A stretch of 64,000 bases of DNA from Nomascus leucogenys (GCF_006542625.1 NC_044402.1:106107185-106171184); one strand, 5' to 3'. Positions 32,500 through 43,520 are shown, numbered from the stretch's first letter. Numbers and translations are program-made. The notes: generated by a model not told the origin, from the letters alone.

Positions 32500-33060
32500 T
32501 CTAGAGCCAAGCCTGAAAGAGCAGGCTCTAGAGCAAGTCTGTCTAGTTTCAAGCCCCGGCTCGCCACTTACAAGCTAAACAACCTTGGGCAAGTTTTGTC
32601 ACTTCTTGAGTCAACTGTAAAATGGGACCAATAGTAGTACCTGCCTCATAGGGTTGTCATGTTAAGTGAGTTTCTATGTAAAAACAGCTAAGAATAGGCC
32701 AGGGGTGGTGGCTCATGCCTGTAATCTCAGCACTTTGGGAGGCCGAGTCCGGTGGATCACAAGGTCCGGAGTTCAAGACCAGCCTGGCCAACATAGTGAA
32801 ACCCTGTTTCTACTAAAAGTACAAAAAAAAAAAAAAAATTAGCTGGGCATGGTGGCACGTGCTTGTAGTCCCAGCTACACTCAGGAGGCTGAGGCAGGAG
32901 AATTGCTTGAACCCGGGAGGCGGAGGTTGTGGTGAGCCAAGATCGTGCCATTGCACTCCAGCCAACAGAGTGAGACTCAGTCTCATAAGAAAAAAAAAGC
33001 TTAGAATAATGTTATGTACATAGTAAGCACTCAACAAGAATTATGATCATTATGATGAGT
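32500..33060 (+). mobile_element. MIR SINE split by an Alu
   Basis: Left part: 'GCTCTAGAGCAAGTCTGTCTAGTTTCAAGCCCCGGCTCGCCACTTACAAGC', 'ACTGTAAAATGGGACCAATAGTAGTACCTGCCTCATAGGGTTGTCATG'. Right part after the Alu: 'ATGTACATAGTAAGCACTCAACAAGAATTATGATCATTA'. Removing the Alu restores a full-length plus-strand MIR. Confidence 0.88.
32697..32997 (+). mobile_element. Alu nested in MIR
   Basis: A full plus-strand Alu with the duplication AGCTAAGAATA (32686-32696) / AGCTTAGAATA (32998-33008), one mismatch. The mid-element linker has expanded to A16. Confidence 0.95.
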
Positions 33061-33499
33061 CTTATTGTCTACCATCACATAACAGTGCGCGCCTCATTGG
33101 TAGAGGCTAAGTCTTCTTTATTCAGCATTGTTAATGGCAAGCATAGTAACTGACATATAGTGGAGCTAAATAATGTTTGGTAAATGAAAGAATGTTGTGA
33201 TTTGCTGGAATCTCGATTTTCCCTATTGCTTATAGAAAAGCAGTTACTTTACAGTAGAAATAAAATCATGTGATACTTACTATTATATTTGAAAAGATAC
33301 TAATCTGAATCTGTGGTGTCTAATGGCTTACCAGGAGAAGGGACGCAGGCGACCACAAAGAACAAGGTCCCAGAGATTGATCTGCCATGTCTGGCTCCAC
33401 TTTACAGCTGGGGCTGACTCAAACAGAGGGGAAACCAGGATGATGGTCTACTATGGCCTTTAAAGTTCACTTCCTACAAAACTACTTCCAAGAAAAAAG
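33061..33499. other. unique intergenic sequence
   Basis: The first part (about 33090-33190) may be an L2 tail ('GGTAGAGGCTAAGTC', 'GACATATAGTGGAGC'). The rest is unrecognised. Confidence 0.4.
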
Positions 33500-33640
33500 T
33501 TTCTGTGGCCAATTTCAACTATCCCAGACATTGCCAAATTGCTCTCCAAAATAGATTTAACCAACCAACACTCCTGCCACATTTTTAGAGAATTTCCATT
33601 ACTTGGCAATTTCTTTAGCATGTAAAATCCCCATAATTTT
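33500..33640 (-). mobile_element. old L1/HAL1 fragment
   Basis: 'CAGACATTGCCAAATTGCTCTCCAAAATAG' followed by 'CCAACACTCCTGCCACATTTTTAGAG' matches the minus-strand L1M/HAL1 ORF2 region. Confidence 0.55.
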
Positions 33641-33749
33641 TTTTAGAGAAAAGTCAGGAAGGCAGAAATAAAATGCTATATTCCTTTCGCCTTCCCTCCG
33701 GGTGATTCACAACATTGAAGTCTCTGAATGGCCTAATTTCAAAGAGTAT

Positions 33750-33879
33750 AAGAAGAATAGAAGAAAAAAGAAAAGAAGAAAGTAAAGGAAAAGAAGGGGA
33801 GGAAGGGAAGGAGGAAGGAAAGAAGAAAAGGAAGGGAGGGAGGGAGGGAGGGAGGGGAGGGGAGGGGAGGGGAGGAAGG
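33750..33879 (+). repeat. polypurine tract with (GGGA)n
   Basis: A GA-rich tract. Positions 33784-33879 are 96 consecutive purines. The part at 33834-33872 has five GGG and four GGGG runs separated by single A, a textbook G-quadruplex pattern on the plus strand. The proline/serine-rich minus-strand frames over it are artefacts. Confidence 0.95.
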
Positions 33880-34240
33880 TTGAAGGAATAAGCAAGCAAA
33901 TCACAGGAGGAAAATAAAAGAAAATCTATTAACCTTGCTTAACCTAGTGTTTTCCAACTTTATTTGACCATGAAATCATTTTCCCCCCCTCACATGATCT
34001 ATTATAATTCTATGGATTTATATGGGGTTCCAAGGAATACACTGGGAAATTCTATATCACATCAACATTCTTCCTCACCCCCCTCACTCACATTTGTTCT
34101 AAAAAAAAAAAAAATAGTAGAATATATCAATTGTATTTTAAGGAGTGTTTATAGCTTTTGGTCAGTTAGCTCAAATTCTCACAACAGTGTGTTAAATTTT
34201 CCCATAACAACTGCTCAGTTAAATACCAGGTATTGATCAG

Positions 34241-34291
34241 TTTACATTAAAGTGTGAAACACATAATTTACATTAAGTTGTAAAACACATT
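34241..34291 (+). repeat. two-copy ~26-bp direct repeat
   Basis: TTTACATTAA followed by a similar AAACACAT block occurs twice in tandem, with about 80% identity. Confidence 0.75.
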
Positions 34292-34409
34292 CATTAATGT
34301 TTCTGCATGCCCCATTTGTTCTATGTCTAGGCTGTTTTGGAGGTTAATTGTTTAATTAAAACCTTCTGTACTGACCATGGGTGTACCTCCAAAAAATGTT
34401 TGCTTAGCC

Positions 34410-34560
34410 TGGAAGAGCTGACCTTGGCAGCCCTGGCTTCGCTTCTCTCACTCTTCAAACTGCACGGCCTCTCCAGGCCTCCATTTCTTCAGTGGTAAGA
34501 TGAGAGTGTTGAACCAGATAATCTCTAAGGCCTACTCAGCATCAACATTTATATTTCAAA
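34410..34560 (+). mobile_element. MIR-like SINE fragment
   Basis: 'CAAACTGCACGGCCTCTCCAGGCCTCCATTTCTTCAGTGGTAAGATGAGAGTGTTGAACCAGATAATCTCTAAGGCC' is the plus-strand pattern of an old tRNA-derived SINE. Confidence 0.6.
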
Positions 34561-35090
34561 ATCCTTGCCATGGCAAACCATTACTCCTCTCTATGATCTA
34601 AATATTAGACTTGTAAAATGTAAACAGATCTAATTTACTAAAAGCCTCTAATCAAGACCAAAACCTTTTACTTAAACAATTAGAAAACAATTAGCTGGGG
34701 GAATAAAAACAATTTTAATTTGCTAAATGGGCTTCCTCTCCCCTAATAGATGTGGACAAGACCCTAACTAATGCTTCTGACCACACAGAAACCTCACGGG
34801 CCTCACTGAGTCTGTGGGTAGAGGCGTGGGTTGGCTCAATTTTCTATTAGGGAAGTGAAAGGCGCTCACATTAACCTCAGCCTTTTGCAGTGATTCATGT
34901 TTAAACATTTACCTGATGTTTGCAATGTGTTGCACTTCCTACTCATTGATCTATCCTGATGCCTAAGCACAGGTGGATTTTGCACCAGCCCAAAGCCATG
35001 AATACCTTTGTCATTGTCATACTGCCATGGATTTATGCGCTCTCCTCAAGTAAGCTCCTGGCACAGTTCTGAGCCCCTGTGAGATACCAA
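34561..35090. other. unique AT-rich sequence with homeodomain-like motifs
   Basis: No repeat. Two CAATTAG motifs lie within about 15 bp near 34678-34693, with further TAAT/ATTA motifs around them. It is a plausible regulatory element; see findings. Confidence 0.4.
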
Positions 35091-35105
35091 ACAAAAGCCC
35101 TTTTT

Positions 35106-35416
35106 TTGTTTTTTGTTTGTTTGTTTGTTTGTTTTGAGACGGAGTCTTGCTCTTTCACCAGGCTGGAGTGCAGTGATGCGATCTCGGCTCACTGCAACCT
35201 CTGCCTCCCGGGTTCAAGCGATTCCCCTGCCTCAGCCTCCCTAGTAGCTGGGACTACAGGCATGAGCCACCATGCCCAGCTAATTTTTTTTAAATTTTAG
35301 TAGAGACGGGGTTTCACCATGTAGGCCACGATGGTCTCGATCTCCTGGCCTCGTGATCCACCCACCTTGGCCTCCCAAAGTGCTGGGATTACAGGCGTGA
35401 GCCACCATGCCCAGCC
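35106..35416 (-). mobile_element. full-length Alu (AluS/Y-like) with (TTTG)n tail
   Basis: A minus-strand Alu with a perfect duplication ACAAAAGCCCTTTT (35091-35104 and 35417-35430). The tail shows TTTG repeats (about 35108-35133), meaning the A tail became a (CAAA)n microsatellite. Confidence 0.95.
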
Positions 35417-35661
35417 ACAAAAGCCCTTTTTAATTAACAAAATGTAAGAGCATCTGGCCCCAAATTCTGGCTAGAAAATATCTTTATTTTACATGATGCC
35501 CAAAAGGATCAATAAACAAACCTTCCATTTTCACCATTTCTCAATAGCAGTGTATTAAGTTCACTTAATATGTTGCTCTTATTTAATAGAACATTTTTTA
35601 AAAATTTTATAACACAAAAATGGAGCAATCTTCATTTCAGGAGTGATTTCATGCCAGTTCC

Positions 35662-35945
35662 TTTCATTTTTTGGTCCCCTTTCCTTATCCTCTTTGACAT
35701 GCACATATTTTAATCCTGAGCAAGTTATTTCATCCCTCTGGGTCTTGCTTTTCTACTTATAAAGCAAAACAAAGATTTGAGCCATCTCAATTTTAGAAGC
35801 TCTTTTCATTTGCCTTCCTTTATCCTCTCAAAATACACATATTTTCATCTTGGGCAATTTGCTCACCTCTCCAGGTCTCAGCTTTCTCTTTTGTGAAATG
35901 AGAAGGCTGAATTCTCTGAGCATCCTTCTAGCTTTATGTAATAGA
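35662..35945 (+). repeat. diverged ~142-bp tandem duplication of SINE-like sequence
   Basis: Copy 1 (35662-35803) and copy 2 (35804-35945) share TTTCATTT, TATCCTCT, CACATATTTT, a 'GAGCAAGTTATTTCATCCCTCTGGGTCT' / 'GGGCAATTTGCTCACCTCTCCAGGTCT' block and a matching ending. The shared block resembles the MIR-type core, so this is either a tandem duplication or two SINEs side by side. Confidence 0.65.
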
Positions 35946-35989
35946 ACATGCTGGAGTGATTTCACATGCAGGTATCAGCAGCTGGGGGC

Positions 35990-36390
35990 ATGTAGTAGTC
36001 TGCTAGGGCTGCCATAACAAAATACCACAGACTGGATGGCTTAAACAACAGAAATTTATTTTCTCACTGTTCTGGAAGCTGTCAGTCCAAACTCAAGGTA
36101 TTGCCAAGGTTGGTGTTTTTGTGAGGCCTCTCTCCTTGGCTTGCAGACAGCCACCTTCTTGTGGTGTCCTCACACTGTCATCTTTTAGTCTACCGGGATC
36201 TGTGTCCTAATCTCTTCTTCTAATAAGGATACCAGTCAGATCAGATGAGGGCCCACCCTAATATCCTCATTTGACCTTACTTGCCTCTGTAAAGACTCTG
36301 TCTCCAAATTCAGCCACAGTATGGAGCACTGGAAGTTAGGGCTTCAATATATGATGAGTAGGGGCGGACAATTCTGCTCTTAATAGGGCA
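35990..36390 (-). mobile_element. MaLR LTR (MLT1 type)
   Basis: The minus-strand LTR begins 'GTAGTCTGCTAGGGCTGCCATAACAAAATACCACAGACTGG' and carries 'CTTGTGGTGTCCTCACACTG', 'GATCAGATGAGGGCCCACCC' and 'TTAGGGCTTCAATATATGA'. Ends near TTAATAGGG. Confidence 0.88.
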
Positions 36391-36534
36391 CAAGCCAATT
36401 TTTCTTTTTTTCCTCCCTTTTCTTCTCGCCTACCCTGCCCCGTCTTCTTTTCTTAATTTCCTCCCTGTTTTTCCCTCTTACCTCCTTGTTTTTCCTCTTA
36501 CCTGGCCCACATCACAGATTCAGTCCAAAGAGGC

Positions 36535-36775
36535 TTAAGAAGATAGGCTCTGGATTCAGACCACCCAGATTTGAACAGCAGCTCTGCAAAGACTAGGAAC
36601 GTGCCCTGGAGCAAATCTCTGAGGCTCTTAGAGCCAGTTTCCTCCTCCACAAAATGTGGATGATAATAGCAATACCTATCTCACGGGGTCGTTGGAGGGT
36701 TCAGTGACTTCCGTGAAGATCAGGTGAAGTGGTCAGAACACTGTCTGGCTCAGTTAAATGTTGGCTTTTATCTTT
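36535..36775 (+). mobile_element. MIR SINE
   Basis: Full-length plus-strand MIR: 'GGCTCTGGATTCAGACCACCCAGATTTGAACAGCAGC', 'AGTTTCCTCCTCCACAAAATGTGGATGATAATAGC', 'CTCACGGGGTCGTTGGAGGG', 'CAGTTAAATGTTGGCTTTTA'. Confidence 0.85.
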
Positions 36776-39700
36776 CAGTTTGTCTGGACATGACTATTGG
36801 GCCATTGAGAAGCCAACTTGCATGAGTAGAGGCTCAGGAGAAATTCTGACTGAAGGAACCTGGGATGAGGCAGGAGGAAGACCCTGAGATGGGAAAGACA
36901 GCCAAATAGCCATGCCAGAATAGGGCCCATAGTCAGCCCAATGGAGGGCCATACAGAGAAAGGCTGCAGCCAACAGTGAAATACAGGGACACACACAGAG
37001 CTGCTTTGGGGCTACTTTGGGTAGCTACTCAGTGCTTTCATGCACTGAGCCCCAAAGGGAACCCAGGAGAGCTTAGACACAACAAGGGTAGGAATGTGGG
37101 GGTCCCCAGCAGGCAATGCTATGGGAACAGACGTGAGCTGTCTCAGGGAGGACTCCAGCCCCAGGGGTGGTACTGAGGAACTAGTTGAGAGTGGACATCA
37201 TCAGGTGGACAGAAGCTATACAGACCCGAGCCATGGGTGAGAGCAAGAGAGATGCTCCTTGAGACCCCCCTGACTTTAGAGAGGGGATTTTGCCCAGGGC
37301 TGACCTCCTGTGCCATACAGGTAAGGGAGCATGGGCCAGTGAAATCTGGGTGGTTAAATCCAGTGGCCTATGGATGTGCACAGATCAATAAGGCCTGGGG
37401 AATCTCAAGTAGTGCACACTCATGTAGCAGTTGGGATAAGGAGTTTGCTGGTCCCTGAACTAGAAGCACATCAGCACATAACTGCAGCCAAACTAGAGCC
37501 TTCATCATCTGAAGCACGGCAATCACCTTTCCTGAACCAAATATCAGACTACCTGATGGATGTCTGATGAAGCCAAATGAAGAATGGGGCTTTGAAAGTG
37601 CAGCCAATTCAGCATGCTAACGTTTCACCCTGAATCAGCGCAGGCAGTGACAGACCATCTCGGTGGTCCCATGCAAGGAGAACTAACTCTGACTTCTGCG
37701 CTAGAGAAGAGCAGTTATGGGTTCTCCTGCAGGCAGGCAAGTCTGAACATGGAGGGGCTGAGCTGAGCATACCTGGGTCCTTCTTTCAAATTTACCAACT
37801 GAGGCTCAAGAGAGGCCAAGAGTATTACTGGAATGAAACCATCTCCACTTAGAAACATGAAAGTGGGGGAGATGAGGAGTTCCCCCTACCAAACCTCATC
37901 TAAGGTCACAAACTCCAATGCTTATGGAGTGCTTGTGTGGCTATGTGAAGCGCAGAAGAGTGTAAGAAGGTCAAGAACAGCAATGGACAGGCTTAGCTTA
38001 GGGTCTAAATCTGGGTGGGGGGCAGAGGTTGTGCTATGGAAACAAGAACACTCCTGCTCCATCAGAGGTGCTGGCTGGGCTTCTGAATTAAGATTATTTC
38101 TGAAACAGGCAATCTGATTGTAAACAATACAGAATTCAACCTTAAAAACCAGGTGAACTCCACACAGTCCATCTGAGGACTACCATCTGAGGCCCAGTCT
38201 TGTAGGAACCATGTAAGGGCCTGAGAATGGATGGATTTCATGGAGAATGAGAAGCACCAAGGCCTTTGCTCCTACAGGTAACAGCAGAGGAAAGAGAGGG
38301 AGATTTCCTTAACAATAAACAAGGAGACATCCTCGAGCTTGAGGAGTCTCAGAGATTACTCTTGGGCCCTAACTGGGGAGATTATAGCTTTCGGTCCATA
38401 AATATAGGAGGATAAAAGGGTTCTCATCTAGGCAAGAAGGAGATCTTGCCAGAATCTGCCTGGTTCTCCAAGCTCACACCCTGTATTGTTGTCAGTCCAT
38501 TCAAATGTGTAAACCCTGCAGCTAAGTGAGTCACCCAGGCTGGGAGGACTGTCCTTCCTTCCGTCCTTGCTTCACTCTTGCTCCCCTCCCATCACTAATT
38601 GTTTCCAGGGCTAGCGCTGGGGGCAGACACTGTCCAAAGGCCTGCTCTGTTCTTCCCCAACCCCCTCTGGAATGGGCCTCACAGGCTGCCCTGTGTTGCT
38701 AATGTCCATTCATCTGGAACTAGCTGTTCACAGCCCCAGCTAAAAAGACCTTTCATCTACGCATTATCCCTCCACCAAAACCTCAAACGGGAAGAGGCTT
38801 CAAAGACCAGGGCCAAGCTTGCTTTCCAGTCTGCGTAGATAGTCCCCTAAGCACCAGCCCAGGGAGGAAGCAAAGGGAGCCTGGCCATCCTCAGGTTCTG
38901 CTTCTGCCTGCGGAGCTGTCATCTGTTCATAGTAACACCTAGTCTGCTGCGCACCTTCCTTTTTTGGATCCTTCCACAATTGTGTCTTTTAGAGAAACAA
39001 AAGCTTCAAAGGAGGGGTCTGAACACTCTCTAGCTCTGTTTGAGAATCCCCTTGGAGAGCGTGGACTGAAACGTTCTGTCTTGGAGCTCCATTGGATTGA
39101 GTCTTGAAACCAAGAGGCCACTGGCGCAGCTCCTGGATTTTCCCATTGTATCCGCCTCCTCCTATGATTTCATTACTGATTAGAACCATGTTTCTAAGAG
39201 TAGATCTAACACGAGGTTCTGAACAGCAAGAAGAATGGCAAAGTGGAATTACCTCTTTCTGATCTTAGGGTCATGCTGAAGCCACTTGATTCTTTTTTTT
39301 TAATTTGCTTTTTAGATTGAGGTTGGGATACGTTTTCATAGTTGATGGTTCTTTGAACAAGTCCAATTAGAACCAAAGATTGAATATAAACCAGAATGTC
39401 TTTCTTCCTCCCCATCATCACCTTCTCTTTTTCTTCAGTGCAAGCTGCGCAAGTTGATTGGGCATCATCCCTAGACAGAAACACATTCTTAGGCTGCCCT
39501 CTGCCAGACTGAGCATCAATAAAGAGTCATGAAGCTTCACGTGTGGGCTACAAGCTCTCCACTGAGTGACCCTCGGCCTGCTAGAATCCTAAACGACCAA
39601 TTTCAGATCTGTTAGGAGCCATGCTTTCTAGCATTGGTAATCAGACCTGAAGGTGACCAGTCACTAGAAGGAATCTACCATCTGCCCCATGAGCCGACCA

Positions 39701-40632
39701 GAGAACTGAACACATACTTTTGCTTTTTTTTTTTTTTTTTGGTGTGTTTGTTCCTTTTCTGCCCTAAATTTGGCCCTTACAATTTCTGCTTGGGAAAACC
39801 CACTGAACTTGAACTGAAACATAGCTCTGCCCTGCCAAATAACAGGTTGCTATTTGCTTCTCACGCAAGCTAAAACCCCTCCAGTCCTAAGGGGATTCAG
39901 CACCGTCACTCTCTGCTCATAGCTTCAACCCAACATCCTGGTGTACTGTCACTGCCTCTTCTTTCATGCCAGCTTGGAGGATCTGATGCAAAGCAGTTCT
40001 AGAGGCAAGAGTAAGAACTCAGCCCTTAAGAGTCATAGTTTGACAACTGGGCCCTTCCATGTGCACAGCCTTTTGAGGACTGGACTTTCTTGTCCCTACA
40101 AATGTTGAATATAGGTTAACTTGACAGCTGGCTACTGAGACTCAGGGGGTTTTACTGAATGTTTGGGACCTCACACCGACTTGGGATGACAGAGACAGAA
40201 AGCTGCTCCAGCCTGTCTCATGCATTTCATGAGCTGGCATTCAGTTTCTTTCTGCTTCTGCATGGAGTGTCCAGGCCAGGTCCAAACCAGCATCTGAGAA
40301 GTTTGGAGCCTAGACTTATGAATGAGCAGGGCTAGAGTCCATACCCCTTAAATAGGTGTTGGTGTGCTGCTCAGAAATGGGTCTGGAAGATACTAAAATC
40401 ACCAGATATACATGGCACAATGTTCTGATAATTTTATTCAAGGATTTATTGTTTGGAAAAATAGTTTATTAACAATGAAAGTATGGGTTTAGAATACAAA
40501 ATGTTTTATGAATTTTTAAGCTAGGACTTGAGACTTGAAGGAAATTCTCTTGCTTGAGGAGATTCAGGTAAAGCCCTTGGAACCCCAGGCCAAGTTAGAA
40601 GTTTGGGAAACCTTTATGATCAGGATAATCAT
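36776..40632. other. 3.9 kb largely unique intergenic sequence
   Basis: This is the longest run in the window without an obvious young repeat. It contains a T18 run at about 39726-39742 and otherwise balanced unique sequence. Several 60-94 residue frames (for example 37833-38117 and 39206-39484) overlap on both strands and none has family resemblance. I see no splice-site pattern that would join them. Old ERV or repeat remnants too diverged to name may be present. Confidence 0.5.
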
Positions 40633-40646
40633 TAAAGCCTGTTCCA

Positions 40647-40986
40647 AGGCCTGGGGTGGTGGCTCATGCCAGTAATCCCAGCCCTTTGGGGGACTGAGTT
40701 GGGAGGATGGCTTCAGGCTGGAAGTTCAAGACCAACCTGGGCAACATAGTGAGACCTTGTCTCTACAAAAACAAAAACAAAAAATATTGTTTAACAAAAA
40801 TTAGCTGGGCATGGTGGCATGTACCTGTAGTCCCAGCTACTTGGGAGGTTGAGGTGGGAGGATCACTTGAGGCCAAAACTTTGAGGCTGCAGTGAGTTAT
40901 GATTACACTACTGCACTCCAGCTTGGGTGACAGAACAAGACTCTGTCTCTAAAAAAAAAAAAAAAAAAGAAAAAAAAAATTGTTTT
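40647..40986 (+). mobile_element. AluJ
   Basis: An old plus-strand Alu with 'GGAGGATGGCTTCAGGCTGGAAGTTCAAGACC', an extended ACAAAAAC linker and a long A tail. The duplication AAAGCCTGTTCCA (40634-40646) / AAACCTGTTCCA (40987-40998) is recognisable. Confidence 0.94.
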
Positions 40987-41269
40987 AAACCTGTTCCAGC
41001 CTGTGGGCTCTAAAAAGCATCTCTTCCTTTCTTTCCTGGGGCCCCTGTTCTTTCCAGAGGTGAGATAAAGACACTCCACTAGGTAAAAACTACTTCTCCC
41101 CTGTTCACACTGCACCATCTAACAAAAAGTCTTTCTGACAGGACACTGTAGGAGTCGTGGACTCCAGGACCCCTGGAGCCCTGTTGCAGAGTGCCCAAGG
41201 GTAGCCTGGAGCCAGGGATGCTGCCACCCAACATCTTCTGAGACTACCTCAGGAGGATCCACCATTTCT

Positions 41270-41410
41270 AGTTGCATGACCTTAAGAACAGCTCTTAACT
41301 GATAATAATGTAGTTCATGGTGCCGATAGAAGGACTGAATGACTAGTTATGAAGCACTTAGAACCATGCCTAGCATACATGAAGTTCTATAAAACTATTT
41401 TGATGAGTAA
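41270..41410 (+). mobile_element. MIR fragment
   Basis: 'GTTGCATGACCTTAAGAACAGCTCTTAACTG', 'GAAGCACTTAGAACCATGCCTAGCATACATGAAGTTC'. Diverged 3' half. Confidence 0.6.
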
Positions 41411-41664
41411 ATAAAGCCTATTTCTCAAGATATTTTTAAATGTTTAGTCCCAGCAAACAGCCTTCTCTGACTTACTGCCCCAACCAGAATTCCCAAAGCA
41501 ATGATGATATGGCTATGTGATCAGTCAGGGTTTTCAATCCCTGTCACCATTGGCACCCCTCTTAATCCATGGTGCATGCAGAATTTGCATAATAACTTAT
41601 GCTAATTATTCTAAACAAGGCCATCCAGATTAGGAAGAGAAAGATGTGTTTGACTTATAGATGC

Positions 41665-42064
41665 TTGTGATAAGCAGAATAATGGCCCCCAAAGATGCCC
41701 TTGTCCTGACCTCCAAATTCTGTGAATATGTTACCTTAAATGGCAAAAGGGATGTTTGCAGATGTGATTAAGTTATGAAATTGGAGATGGATGGACGCAG
41801 AAGGTCAGAAAGGAGAGAAAATGCCACACTGCTGGCTTTGAAGATGGAAGAAGGGACCATGAGCCAAAGAAAACAGGCAGACTTTAGAAGCTGGTGAAGG
41901 CAAGGGAACAGATTAGCCCTCTAAAGCCACCAGGAGGAATGCAATTCTAACAACACCTTGCTTTTAGATTTCTGACATCCAGAACTGGAAGATAATACAT
42001 TTATATTGATGAAAACTACGAAGTTTGTGCTATTTCACTATAGGAGCAACAGGAAACTAATATG
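41665..42064 (+). mobile_element. MaLR LTR (MLT1 type)
   Basis: 'TGTGATAAGCAGAATAATGGCCCCCAAAGATGCCC', 'GATGTTTGCAGATGTGATTAAGTTATG', 'CATCCAGAACTGGAAGATAATAC', 'GCTATTTCACTATAGGAGCAACAGGAAACTAATATGAC'. Plus strand and near complete. Confidence 0.9.
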
Positions 42065-42429
42065 ACACTTTATACAAAAGACTTTCTCTGATGGAACATG
42101 AAAAGCTCAGAGGCATTGACTTCGCAGCAGGATGCCCAGAGAGAGCCATACCCCAGATGGAGAAAAGAAGCAAAGAAAGACTGTAATTTTTAAGAGAAAT
42201 ATTTAATACCATCCTCTGGTCTTTTTCATGATCAACTAGCAATGAGATCATTTGCCTCTGGTCACAGATTGTACCTGCAATTTCCAGTAAAAAATGTGTT
42301 CTTTAGAATATATCTAAGGAATATATTAGTTCCTTGAAAAGTTTCATTTTTGCTTTGTGCCAGGTCTTCCACTGTTTTTGTTGACTGTTATCTAAGTCTT
42401 TCATTTACATTTTTACAAGTTTACATAAT

Positions 42430-42705
42430 AGTACCAACAGCTAACATTTATGGAGAGCCTTCTGTGTATCAGGCACTGTCCAAAGTATTTACATGCATTC
42501 AGTCATTTAGTCCTTCACAATAATTCTTTAAAGTCTCTACTGCCATTATGCCCATTTTTCAGATGAGAAAACTGAGGCTCTGAGAGGGTAAGTAACTTTC
42601 CCAAAGTGATACAGCTAGAAAGAGGAAGAGCCAGCCTTCAAACATAGGTGGTGTGGCTCTAGGGTCCATGAGCCTAAGCTATACTATCTTGCTTCTCAAA
42701 ACACT
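42430..42705 (-). mobile_element. well-preserved MIR SINE
   Basis: Minus-strand MIR over its full length: 'AACAGCTAACATTTATGGAGAGCCTTCTGTGTATCAGGCACTGT', 'CCCATTTTTCAGATGAGAAAACTGAGGCTCTGAGAGGGTAAGTAACTTTCCCAAAG', 'ATACAGCTAGAAAG'. One of the least diverged MIRs in the window. Confidence 0.92.
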
Positions 42706-42714
42706 TAACTTCCT

Positions 42715-42950
42715 AAGGGCCAAGACTCAGTGTTATTCTTTCTTGTTTATCTCCCCTACTTCTGCTCCACCATGCCTAGCACATTTATTGAGCACCTGTT
42801 ATTATTAGTCCATGTGGTGGATACTTCCATGTACATTACTTCATGTAATCTACTACAACCTCAAGTGCCTTGTCCAAGGTCATACGAATACTGACAGGAG
42901 GAACCTTAAGCCTATGATCATTCCAATCCACCATGCTGAGTTTCAGAAAT
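42715..42950. mobile_element. L2 tail followed by a MIR fragment
   Basis: 'GGGCCAAGACTCAGTGTTATTCTTTCTTGTTTATC..CCACCATGCCTAGCACA' is a plus-strand L2 end. Then 'TTATTGAGCACCTGTTATTATTAG..CCTTGTCCAAGGTCATACG' reads as a minus-strand MIR piece. Confidence 0.6.
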
Positions 42951-42954
42951 AAAG

Positions 42955-43520
42955 GCACTGGAGTTGGAGCCAACAAGCCTGATTTAAGGCTTAGCTCTTT
43001 TACTTAATTCCTAGCTGTATGAATTGTGCCAATCTCTTCACCACGTGGGCCTGTTGTTTCGCCTCCAAAATGGAGATGATAAAACCCACTGCTGTGGTTT
43101 GAATGTTTGTCCTTTCTAAGACTTATGTTGGCGTTTTATCTCCAATGTGGCAGTATTAAGAGGTGGGGCATTTAAGAGGCTCTATTAATTCATTCATGGA
43201 TTGATGGGTTAATGAATTAATGTGTTACAGAAGCGAGACTGGTGGCTTTATAAGAAGAGGGAGAGGAATCTGAGCCAGCATGTTTAGTCCCCTTACCATG
43301 TGATGCCCTGTGCTGCCTTGGGATTCTACAGAGAGTCCCCATCAGCAAAAGGCCCTTACCAGATGCAGCTGCTCGTCCTTGAACTTCTCAGTCTCCATAA
43401 CTGTAAGAAATAAGTTCCTCTTCCTCATGAATTACCCGGTTTCAGGTATTCTGTTACAAGCAACAGAAAACGGAATAAGACACCTATCTTGTCGGGAGGG
43501 TTGTAATCTTCCTAGCTCCT
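42955..43520 (+). mobile_element. MIR SINE split by a MaLR LTR
   Basis: Left part 42955-43089 ('TGGAGTTGGAGCCAACAAGCCTGATTTAAGG', 'CCTCCAAAATGGAGATGATAAAACCCAC') continues after the LTR as 'CCTATCTTGTCGGGAGGGTTG', the next part of the MIR consensus. Confidence 0.8.
43090..43482 (+). mobile_element. solo MaLR LTR (MST type) inside MIR
   Basis: The plus-strand LTR runs from TGCTGTGGTTTGAATGTTTG to CGGAATAAGACA. It carries 'AGTATTAAGAGGTGGGGCATTTAAGAGG', 'CCATGTGATGCCC' and 'CTCAGTCTCCATAACTGTAAGAAATAAG'. The MIR on either side joins when it is removed. Confidence 0.87.

Noticed and set aside
33654..33904. Proline/serine-rich minus-strand frames
   Set aside because: They arise from translating the polypurine tract.
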